Shown here piece by piece: positions 1-5,968 of a stretch of 13,388 bases of DNA. The translations under genes were made by a program, and so were the position numbers. Numbering within the stretch: the first letter of the stretch is position 1; the number at the start of each line of letters is the position of its first letter. The DNA is taken from the NCBI GenBank assembly GCA_044347755.1, contig JBIKUE010000122.1:1-13388 (forward strand), read 5' to 3'. A model generated the notes under the pieces. It ran no database searches and was not told where the DNA came from. It was given only the letters and a program-made list of their open reading frames with translations. The stretch comes from M3007 sp044347755. Its GTDB lineage: Bacteria; Bacteroidota; Bacteroidia; Chitinophagales; Saprospiraceae.

Positions 1-91
1 TCCGATTTCCGATTAGATTTTGGATGGATGGATATGGGATTGATGGGTTCCCACGAATGTATGGCATTCCGCCATCGCAAATCATCCTTCC

Positions 92-133
92 AATCGCAAA
101 TCGTAAGTCGTAAGTCGTAAATCGCAAGTCGTT
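92..133. repeat. Six tandem heptamers, consensus A(A/G)TCG(T/C)A
   Basis: Six consecutive 7-mers can be read directly: AATCGCA, AATCGTA, AGTCGTA, AGTCGTA, AATCGCA, AGTCGTT. A further AATCGCA-like unit lies near 74-80. The array ends inside the stop codon (132-134) of the minus-strand transketolase gene, so it forms the start of that gene's 3' untranslated region. The rest of positions 1-91 is low in complexity (GGATGGATGGAT near 22-33) with no gene visible. Its function is unknown. Short tandem 7-mers of this kind can expand or contract by slippage, so copy number may vary between strains (inference). Confidence 0.75.
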
Positions 134-1088
134 ACTTTCTATCCAGCACATCCTTCACTGCCCAGATTACATCTTTTTTACCCAGGCCGTATTTATCCAG
201 CAGTTCAGCTGGTTTGCCGCTCTCGCCAAAGGAATCATTGACGCCAACGTATTCCATGGGGACCGGCAGTTTGTGTACTAATAAATTGGCAATAGCATCG
301 CCTAAACCGCCGGCGCGTTGGTGCTCCTCGGCCACTACCACGGCGCGCGTTTTGCTTACGGAATCCAGAATGGCTTCTGAATCCAGCGGTTTGATGGTGT
401 GGATATTAATGACTTCGCAGGAAATGCCCTGGGTCGCCAGCTCCTGGGCGGCCTCAATACTGGTCCAAACCAGGTGTCCGGTAGCAAAAATGGTGACATC
501 GGTACCCGTAGACAGATGAAGGGCCTTGCCGATTTCAAATTTGAATTTTTCTGTGAACATGGGCCAGGCTGGACGACCAAAACGGAGATAAACCGGGCCA
601 TGGAAATCGGCTATGGCCATAGTCGCCAGCTTCGTCTGATGGAAATCGCAAGGATTGATCACCGTCATACCCGGCAACATGCGCATCATGCCCACATCTT
701 CCAGGATTTGGTGGGTAGCGCCGTCCTCTCCCAGGGTCAACCCGGCGTGAGAGGCACAGATTTTGACGTTTTTATGGGAGTATGCGATGCTTTGACGAAT
801 CTGGTCGTACACCCTACCAGTGGAAAAATTGGCGAAAGTGCCGGTATACGGAATCTTGCCTGCGGTAGCCAGACCGGCGGCAATGCCCATCATATTGGCT
901 TCAGCAATGCCCACCTGGAAAAATCGCTCCGGAAATTCGGCCTTAAAGTGCTGCATTTGAAGGCTTTCCAACAAATCGGCGGTCAGGCCAACTACATTTG
1001 GGTTTTGCCGACCCGCTTCGAGCAGGCCCTGACCAAAGCCGTCGCGGGTGGCTTTGGTTCCGGTGGATTGTATGTCTTGAATATTCAT
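132..1088 (-). CDS. Transketolase C-terminal subunit (split transketolase, TPP pyrimidine-binding half)
   Basis: This is the 318-residue C-terminal half of a two-gene transketolase. With its N-terminal partner it would move two-carbon ketol units between sugar phosphates in the non-oxidative pentose phosphate pathway, using thiamine diphosphate. Residues about 8-175 form the pyrimidine-binding domain. The motif VGIAEANMMG places the cofactor-activating glutamate at residue 63, and the later GLTLGEDGATHQ block (116-127) is typical. Residues about 195-310 form the transketolase C-terminal domain (DVTIFATGHLVW, then HTIKPLD). I chose the ATG at 1086-1088 because homology begins at MNIQDIQ; an in-frame ATG at 1130 would add 14 unconserved residues. 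The upstream neighbour on the same strand is a GNAT gene 58 bp away, possibly co-transcribed. The partner half (TPP diphosphate-binding) is not in this window, which is unusual because the halves are normally adjacent. A DXS-like or other split TPP enzyme is less likely. Confidence 0.9.
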   Translation of the reverse strand: MNIQDIQSTGTKATRDGFGQGLLEAGRQNPNVVGLTADLLESLQMQHFKAEFPERFFQVGIAEANMMGIAAGLATAGKIPYTGTFANFSTGRVYDQIRQSIAYSHKNVKICASHAGLTLGEDGATHQILEDVGMMRMLPGMTVINPCDFHQTKLATMAIADFHGPVYLRFGRPAWPMFTEKFKFEIGKALHLSTGTDVTIFATGHLVWTSIEAAQELATQGISCEVINIHTIKPLDSEAILDSVSKTRAVVVAEEHQRAGGLGDAIANLLVHKLPVPMEYVGVNDSFGESGKPAELLDKYGLGKKDVIWAVKDVLDRK

Positions 1089-1146
1089 GAATGGAAGTGA
1101 ATGCCGGAGAGATTCCGTTTTACGGCGCAAAAATCCAAAAACATTG

Positions 1147-1671
1147 CTAAACAGAGGGAGTTCTTTCTAAGCGCCACTCCCATATTTTTCCGTCTTCTAT
1201 GTCAATATGCTCTGCAATGAACTGAAAACCAATCTTTTGCAACAATGTATTCGATGCATTTTTTTCTGCCAATGTGTGCGCCATAATGATTTTTACCGCT
1301 TCATGAGCAAATGCGTTGGCTACCAAAGCCCTGGCTGCTTCTGTGGCCAGACCATTTCCCTGGTAATCTTCTGCAATCTCGTAACCAATTTCCACTTCAC
1401 CTGCCAAGCTCGGCGTACCTTTATACCCGCAAGTACCGATCAGCCTAACATCTGTGCGATGAATAATCAGGTAATTCCACCAATTGATATCTGCCTGATG
1501 TTCCCGGAGAAAGTCGCGCATCCAGATCATGGCTTCCGGGAAATGCAGCCAGTGATCTGCCATGTCCACACCGCCCAGTTGGGCAGAAAGTGAGGCCCAG
1601 TCCTGGTCGGCAATAGCTTCCAGCATGGGCAAATTGGCCGGCACTAAAAAAAGACGTTCGGTTTGAAGCAT
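1147..1671 (-). CDS. GNAT family N-acetyltransferase (RimJ/RimL-like)
   Basis: This is a 174-residue single-domain acetyltransferase that would transfer acetyl from acetyl-CoA to an unidentified amine, in the cytoplasm. It opens with MLQTERLFLVP, the usual start of the RimJ/RimL-type (Acetyltransf_3) group. VRLIGTCGYKG (75-85) and VEIGYEIAEDYQGNGLATEA (93-112) follow; the latter is motif A with the Q-x-x-G-x-G/A pyrophosphate-binding loop. A late NASNTLLQKIGFQ (138-150) is the conserved asparagine and GF segment. The ATG at 1669-1671 is preferred because it begins the family homology. The open frame continues to 1866, but that extension only mirrors gmhA on the other strand. Its start lies 15 bp from the gmhA start, so its promoter must sit inside gmhA unless the transcript is leaderless. 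The substrate cannot be told from sequence. Confidence 0.88.
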   Translation of the reverse strand: MLQTERLFLVPANLPMLEAIADQDWASLSAQLGGVDMADHWLHFPEAMIWMRDFLREHQADINWWNYLIIHRTDVRLIGTCGYKGTPSLAGEVEIGYEIAEDYQGNGLATEAARALVANAFAHEAVKIIMAHTLAEKNASNTLLQKIGFQFIAEHIDIEDGKIWEWRLERTPSV

Positions 1672-1686
1672 TCGAAAAGCAATCTG

Positions 1687-2268
1687 ATGAAGCAACTGAT
1701 TCAACAATCCATTCAGGAAAGTATTTCCGTAAAGCAGAACCTGCTGAATGACCAGGTTTTCCTTCAGAAAATTGAAGATGCGGCCCGAAGTATGGTCCGT
1801 ACCTTTCAAAACGGCGGCAAGGTACTGCTTTGCGGTAATGGTGGCAGCGCTGCTGATGCCCAACATATCGCAGCTGAATTATCCGGTCGGTTTTATACTG
1901 ATCGCCCTCCCCTATTCGCCGAGGCCCTGCACGTAAACAGTTCCTATGTAACGGCCGTTGCCAACGACTATGGTTACGAGCATGTGTTTTCCCGCATGGT
2001 ACAGGCGGCCGGCAAAACCGGAGATATCCTTATTGCGTTTAGCACTTCCGGCAACTCACCTAACATTCTTAAAGCCATCGAATCTGCAAAAACACAGGGC
2101 ATGCTCGTCATTGGTTTCACCGGTGCTACCGGTGGTAAAATGGCGAAAATCTGCGATATTCTGCTCAATGTACCCTCTTCCGATACACCCAGGATCCAGG
2201 AAGCGCATATCCTGATTGGGCATATTTTGTGCCAGTGGGTGGAGGCGGAGATGTTTGGAGGGGTTTGA
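1687..2268 (+). CDS. gmhA: Phosphoheptose isomerase GmhA (sedoheptulose-7-phosphate isomerase)
   Basis: A SIS-domain enzyme of 193 residues, essentially the length of E. coli GmhA (192). It converts sedoheptulose 7-phosphate to D-glycero-D-manno-heptose 7-phosphate, the first step of ADP-heptose synthesis for LPS core or glycoprotein heptose. Visible motifs are GGKVLLCGNGGSAADAQHIA (43-62), the segment AAELSGRF with Glu64 (equivalent to catalytic Glu65 in E. coli), the phosphate-binding STSGNSPN (about 121-128), and HILIGHILCQ with His179 (equivalent to His180). The ATG at 1687 matches the family N-terminus; an in-frame TTG at 1663 would add eight residues and overlap the GNAT start. It is the only protein gene on the plus strand. 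The other heptose genes (hldE, gmhB) are not in the window. The substrate, sedoheptulose 7-phosphate, is also made by transketolase, encoded in part nearby. The stop codon overlaps a palindromic element. Confidence 0.94.
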   Translation: MKQLIQQSIQESISVKQNLLNDQVFLQKIEDAARSMVRTFQNGGKVLLCGNGGSAADAQHIAAELSGRFYTDRPPLFAEALHVNSSYVTAVANDYGYEHVFSRMVQAAGKTGDILIAFSTSGNSPNILKAIESAKTQGMLVIGFTGATGGKMAKICDILLNVPSSDTPRIQEAHILIGHILCQWVEAEMFGGV

Positions 2269-2335
2269 TGTACCGGCGGGTTCAGCCGCCGAGGTTTGAA
2301 GGCTATGATCCCGTAACGGAGCTCCGGGGTACATC
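2267..2335. terminator. Cloverleaf-like palindromic element between convergent genes, candidate bidirectional terminator
   Basis: An outer stem GATGTACC (2267-2274) pairs with GGTACATC (2328-2335) and closes a 53-base interior. Inside, CGGCGG (2274-2279) pairs with CCGCCG (2286-2291) across a 6-base loop. The 10-base palindrome CGGAGCTCCG occupies 2317-2326, with an alternative small hairpin CCG-TAA-CGG at 2311-2319. The element fills the whole gap between gmhA (its stop codon overlaps the outer arm) and the T9SS gene stop. There is no U-tract on either strand, so it is not a classical intrinsic terminator. It may block transcription read-through or exonucleases, or be one copy of a dispersed intergenic repeat. 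Confidence 0.5.
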
Positions 2336-2340
2336 ATCTC

Positions 2341-4167
2341 TTACCGTCCCACCACTAATTTCCCGGCCAAACCCGGCGTTCCTGCTACCACATATCCGTA
2401 CACGCCTTCCGGCAAGCCTGCCAGCGATATACGGTGCTGAAATGAAGTCTGATGCGGCAGGGGTACCGTTTTTATCAGCTGCCCAAGGGCGTTGAACAGC
2501 AACAGGGGACCTTTTACCGGGCTATTTCCTGCATATTCCAGCGTAACAAAACCATCAGCCGGATTGGGGTAAAGCAGCCATTGCAACGGATGTTCCGGCG
2601 AGTCGGTGGCCGAAACCCCCACATAAAGGGTGCGGCATTGGGTATCTGAACCATAGGCATTGCTCACTGTAAGGCAAACGTTGTACACCCCGGCACTATC
2701 ATACGTGTGCAGCGGGTTCTGCGCGGAACTGCTCTGCCCGTCGCCGAATCCCCATTGCCACGTAGCAGGCTCGTGATGAGAGAGGTCGTAAAAAAAACGA
2801 CTATACACATTCAGACTGTCGTCCATTCTGAAATGCGCCACGGGGATATTATTAAGCCCCAGGGTATCGCAGGCAGAACCATCCAAAGGCCCGAGGCGGT
2901 AATTGGGCATATAGGGAATGGCAGAACCGATCACTACATCAAAAAACGGCTTATCGTGGATCAACTTACAGGCCTTGCCTTTTTCATTTGGATATTGCAC
3001 GGTGTTGTACCCCAAGCCGGAATGTACAAGGTAAATACGGCCGTCTGGGCCAAGCTCTGCGCCCCGGAAAAATTCAGAGGTGATATTGAAAGGAAGATGA
3101 TAGTCCGCACTGTCAATGACATTAATGGTATCTCTGGTTAATGAGATATCAGGTGCGTTCAAATCATATTGAAAAAGGTAGGGTATTATGCCCGCTGAAG
3201 TAAAAAGTGAATACCCTCCATCATTAGAAGTGGTTCGGTAAAAGTACCGTTCATTGGGAGAAAAAACTGCTCCAGTACCTGAATTGTATGGATACCAATT
3301 GGGATGAAAAGGATTCGGAGGCAGATTTTCCCGTTTTTCATTGGAAAGTAATCCTGTACAGCGGTCAAACTCAAAAATACTGAATCCTAATTCGTCATTC
3401 AAATCAACATAATACTTGCCTTGTGGCGAAAAGCAATTGCCGACAATTTGGCTGCTTTTGTCGCCGCCCTCAAATGGAATAGGATTAGGTTTGGCGCCAA
3501 TCAACTGCGTATCCGGTAAAGAAAACCCTTCAGGGCTTAATAAAATACGATAGTGCCTATTTTCATCTGCATCCGACACCAGGATCCACCAGTCGCGCCC
3601 ATTGGCATGGCGGCAGGCGGCAGGCGACATTAAAATACCCGTCAACAAGACCCGGTTCTTCTCAATCACCTTGCCCAGCCCGTTATTGGCCTGCACATCT
3701 ATAGTGGCTACCAACAGGTTTTTTCCTGTAAACATGTATGGCCATTTTTGCGCCGGATGGGGACCTATATCCAGGCTGATAAAATAGAGAAGGGTTGGGT
3801 TATCTGGTTTATCTAAAAAAAAACTCATCTGTCCGCTTGGGTAGTATAAACCCGCCTGCCATCCCGGAACAGTGGGATTAAGTCCATCACTGTTTTCTAC
3901 GAAATCGCCATTTTGGTCGTAAATTTTTAATCCGTTAGAAAAAAACTGAATATTACCATGCTTGTCGCTATAAGAGGAAGAATACCATCCAACCCTTGCG
4001 GTATCCTGCCGGACAACCATTTCATCAGTTTTAAAATCGTAAAAAAAGGAATATTCGCTCAACCCAGCCCCTAAACCAAGTGGCCACATATAATCATGCT
4101 TTTGAGCAAAGGTAGGTTTAGAGAAGGCGATGGTATAAAAAGCCGCCATGAGTAATGATTTTTTCAT
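2341..4167 (-). CDS. Secreted PKD-domain protein with type IX secretion sorting domain
   Basis: A 608-residue exported protein of unknown specific function. The N-terminus MKKSLLMAAFYTIAFSKPTFAQ is a Sec signal peptide with likely cleavage around residue 22. Residues about 25-435 contain repeated strand-rich units (for example SDKHGNIQFFSNGLKIYDQNG, then NCFSPQGKYYV, AVFSPNERYFYRTTS and AELGPDGRIYLVHS), read here as a beta-propeller-like region of the sort common in Bacteroidota surface proteins (inference). Residues about 442-518 are a PKD domain, with the hallmark WQWGFGDGQSSSAQNPLHTY. The last 80 residues are a T9SS type A sorting domain: WLLYPNPADGFVTLEY, then LFNALGQLI, then LPEGVYGYVV. 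It should cross the outer membrane by T9SS and be released or anchored at the surface. I chose the ATG at 4167 over the one at 4188 because it begins the signal peptide. TACATTTTG, a near match to the -7 box with a 3-base spacer, lies on this strand about 20 bases upstream. Confidence 0.88.
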   Translation of the reverse strand: MKKSLLMAAFYTIAFSKPTFAQKHDYMWPLGLGAGLSEYSFFYDFKTDEMVVRQDTARVGWYSSSYSDKHGNIQFFSNGLKIYDQNGDFVENSDGLNPTVPGWQAGLYYPSGQMSFFLDKPDNPTLLYFISLDIGPHPAQKWPYMFTGKNLLVATIDVQANNGLGKVIEKNRVLLTGILMSPAACRHANGRDWWILVSDADENRHYRILLSPEGFSLPDTQLIGAKPNPIPFEGGDKSSQIVGNCFSPQGKYYVDLNDELGFSIFEFDRCTGLLSNEKRENLPPNPFHPNWYPYNSGTGAVFSPNERYFYRTTSNDGGYSLFTSAGIIPYLFQYDLNAPDISLTRDTINVIDSADYHLPFNITSEFFRGAELGPDGRIYLVHSGLGYNTVQYPNEKGKACKLIHDKPFFDVVIGSAIPYMPNYRLGPLDGSACDTLGLNNIPVAHFRMDDSLNVYSRFFYDLSHHEPATWQWGFGDGQSSSAQNPLHTYDSAGVYNVCLTVSNAYGSDTQCRTLYVGVSATDSPEHPLQWLLYPNPADGFVTLEYAGNSPVKGPLLLFNALGQLIKTVPLPHQTSFQHRISLAGLPEGVYGYVVAGTPGLAGKLVVGR

Positions 4168-4314
4168 GATATTATAGGATAAAAGCAAAATGTATGTTCT
4201 AAAGTTATTCCATCATAAATGTACCATAAGAATCCCCGTATGCTCTGGGAAAAATCAAACTACGCCAGAATCAGGCAAATGCCTCCTTTTGGCACACACA
4301 AAAACCTGTAAACT

Positions 4315-4373
4315 AAAGAGGGCGCTATGAGCCTCCAGGGGTTGCACACCCGGTAGCTCACAGCGCCCTCTTT
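4315..4373 (-). terminator. Long stem-loop downstream of the oxidoreductase gene
   Basis: AAAGAGGGCGCT (4315-4326) pairs perfectly with AGCGCCCTCTTT (4362-4373) over 12 bp. After a 1x1 mismatch, TGAGC (4328-4332) pairs with GCTCA (4356-4360), and an inner GGGT/ACCC stem (4339-4342 with 4348-4351), extended by CC/GG, closes the top. Read on the minus strand it begins 31 bases after the oxidoreductase stop codon and ends in CTCTTTAGTTTA, a weak U-tract. It lies 150 bp before the T9SS gene start, so it would separate these two same-strand genes. The elaborate tip is more than a simple terminator needs, so it may be a repeat element. Confidence 0.65.
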
Positions 4374-4404
4374 GGGTTTTCATCTTGCGTCCTTAGCGGT
4401 GATT

Positions 4405-5772
4405 TCACACCGTCACCCCTTCCACTATCCCTGTTTTCCGGCTCTTTTCTGCCATAAAGCCCATGATATGGCTTTCAATGGAGGCATCAATGGTGGAGGT
4501 GAGCAATTCCGGTTTGCGCTGGGAAACGGCCTGCAGCCAGTTGCGTACCAGACGCCAGTCGCCGCCGCCGTGGCCGTCGCCGGAGGAGTTGTCGTATACC
4601 GTGCTTTTTCCGGTGCGGAAATCGGTGACGGTAAAGGTATCCATATCTCCTACGATATCGCCCATGCTGCCCATCACGCGTGTGCGCCTGCCTGCGTAGG
4701 AGGTGAAGGCTTCCATGGAAAAGGCCGCTGTAATACCGCCCTCAAACTCCATGGTAGATACATAGTGATCTTCCTGGTTATTATCCATTTGGTACACGCA
4801 GCGACCATAGTTGGTGGTGCGCAACTTGTTCAGGATATATTCATCATGCGTAGATTTGTCTTCCGGCATATCAAACACATATAACCAGCCGCGTTGGCGG
4901 TAGTATATTTTCATGGCAGAATACGGGCAGGTGCTTTCCACCGCGCAGCCGTCCATGCAACGCGGGGTACTTCCGGCAGGCGCATTTTCTTTGCGGAACC
5001 ACTTGATGCCGCCCATGGCTACAATTTTTTTGCAGGGCTTGTTGATGAGCCAGCGCAGGATATCCAGGTCATGACAACTTTTAGCCAGGATAATCGGGGT
5101 GGTGGCGTTGCGATCGTGCCAGTTGCCGCGCACATAGCTGTGGCTCATGTGGATATGCTCAATGGGTTCCATGTGTTGCACGCTCACAACTTCTCCGATG
5201 GAGCCGTTTTGCATGAGTTCGCGCAATTTTTCAAAGTACGGAGCATAGCGCAATACATGGCAAACGGCCACAATGCGACCGGTTTTCCTGGCAAGATTCA
5301 GGATATCGCGACATTCTTTTTCTGAAGGAGAAATGGGCTTTTCCAACAGCACATCATATCCGGCTTTCAGGGCAGCCATGCAAGGGCCGTAGTGCAGGTT
5401 ATCCGGTGTAGTGATCAGTACCGCGTCGGCAAATTTTGGCTTTTCAAACACCCGCTCCCAGGTATTGAACCGATTGGCTTCCGGGATATTGTGTTTCTGC
5501 GTATACCTGTCGATGCGCACTTGGTTAGGCTCGGCTACGCCTACAATATCCATTTCATCGGGGTACGAAAGCGCGTAGTTTCCATATACATTACCCCGGT
5601 TGCCGGCGCCAATGGTGACGATGGTGATGGGGCGATCCGGTTTGCGATAGTCGGGATTTTCTTCGGTGAGTAACGGGATCTTGTACGTGGCATCTTCTGA
5701 GGAAAATCCGGTCAGAACTGCTGCTCCGGTGGCAGCGCCGAGGGTTTTGAGCAATTTACGACGTGAAAGCAT
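4405..5772 (-). CDS. Tat-exported Gfo/Idh/MocA-family oxidoreductase
   Basis: A 455-residue NAD(P)-dependent sugar-type dehydrogenase. The N-terminus has a twin-arginine signal (SRRKLLK at 3-9, then a hydrophobic stretch LGAATGAAVLTG), so the protein is probably folded around its cofactor in the cytoplasm and exported by Tat. The Rossmann fold starts at ITIVTIGAGNRG (49-60). ITTPDNLHYGP (120-130) and the family motif EKPIS (144-148) follow, with the lysine expected to be catalytic, and KSCHDLD at 231-237 supplies the usual His/Asp pair. Cys272, Cys276 and Cys282 form a small cluster (RCMDGC, then STCPYSA) that could bind metal or form a disulfide; this is inference. A C-terminal GDGHGGGDWRLVRNW (about 397-411) is also visible. 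It looks unlike GH109 glycosidases, because I do not see that family's signature. The substrate is unknown. It appears to be transcribed alone: a terminator precedes it and a stem-loop follows it. Confidence 0.88.
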   Translation of the reverse strand: MLSRRKLLKTLGAATGAAVLTGFSSEDATYKIPLLTEENPDYRKPDRPITIVTIGAGNRGNVYGNYALSYPDEMDIVGVAEPNQVRIDRYTQKHNIPEANRFNTWERVFEKPKFADAVLITTPDNLHYGPCMAALKAGYDVLLEKPISPSEKECRDILNLARKTGRIVAVCHVLRYAPYFEKLRELMQNGSIGEVVSVQHMEPIEHIHMSHSYVRGNWHDRNATTPIILAKSCHDLDILRWLINKPCKKIVAMGGIKWFRKENAPAGSTPRCMDGCAVESTCPYSAMKIYYRQRGWLYVFDMPEDKSTHDEYILNKLRTTNYGRCVYQMDNNQEDHYVSTMEFEGGITAAFSMEAFTSYAGRRTRVMGSMGDIVGDMDTFTVTDFRTGKSTVYDNSSGDGHGGGDWRLVRNWLQAVSQRKPELLTSTIDASIESHIMGFMAEKSRKTGIVEGVTV

Positions 5773-5780
5773 GTGGAAGG

Positions 5781-5807
5781 AATGTGGGTAATGTGATTAA
5801 TGTGGGG
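5781..5807. repeat. Three 9-bp direct repeats (AATGTGNNN) in the oxidoreductase leader
   Basis: AATGTG occurs at 5781-5786, 5790-5795 and 5799-5804, each followed by three bases, giving an exact 9-bp period. A related CATGTG overlaps the start codon region at 5770-5775. On the coding strand these are CACATT repeats lying 9 to 35 bases upstream of the oxidoreductase ATG. This is close enough to act in the mRNA leader or as an operator, but it may also be slippage-generated low-complexity sequence. Confidence 0.5.
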
Positions 5808-5831
5808 AAAGAGGGTGGAAAGATAGTGCAT

Positions 5832-5866
5832 AAAATAAAAAAACCGCCTGGTACTTCCAGGCGGTT
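5832..5866 (-). terminator. Intrinsic terminator of the second exbD-tonB unit
   Basis: AACCGCCTGG (5842-5851) pairs perfectly with CCAGGCGGTT (5857-5866) across a 5-base loop. Read on the minus strand the 10-bp GC-rich stem runs straight into seven U residues and then more A/U-rich sequence. It sits about 100 bases downstream of the tonB stop and before the oxidoreductase promoter region, so it insulates the two. Confidence 0.9.
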
Positions 5867-5924
5867 GAAAATGATACTCAAGCGGAGTTCACGATATTTA
5901 TGGACAGGATTAATGTCGGCAAGC

Positions 5925-5951
5925 CCTCAAAGTTTCCGAAAACCTATGAGG
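5925..5951. repeat. Imperfect inverted repeat between tonB stop and terminator
   Basis: CCTCAAAGTTT (5925-5935) pairs with AAACCTATGAGG read antiparallel (ending at 5951), with nine of eleven positions paired and a CCGAA loop at 5936-5940. The surrounding 5880-5967 stretch has no open reading frame and fills the unusual gap between the tonB stop and its clear terminator. It resembles a dispersed intergenic element in layout. I cannot test that within one window. Confidence 0.45.
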
Positions 5952-5968
5952 TTTAGCTACGAGGTCTC

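Noticed and set aside
399..1100. 233-codon plus-strand open frame opposite the transketolase gene
   Set aside because: It mirrors the transketolase coding strand, has no recognisable domain, and the minus-strand product is a clear transketolase half.
1672..1866. N-terminal extension of the GNAT frame across gmhA
   Set aside because: The extra 65 residues are antisense to conserved gmhA sequence; GNAT homology begins at the ATG at 1669-1671.
2229..2495. 88-codon plus-strand frame after gmhA
   Set aside because: Overlaps the palindromic element and the end of the T9SS gene antisense; no domain or plausible start context.
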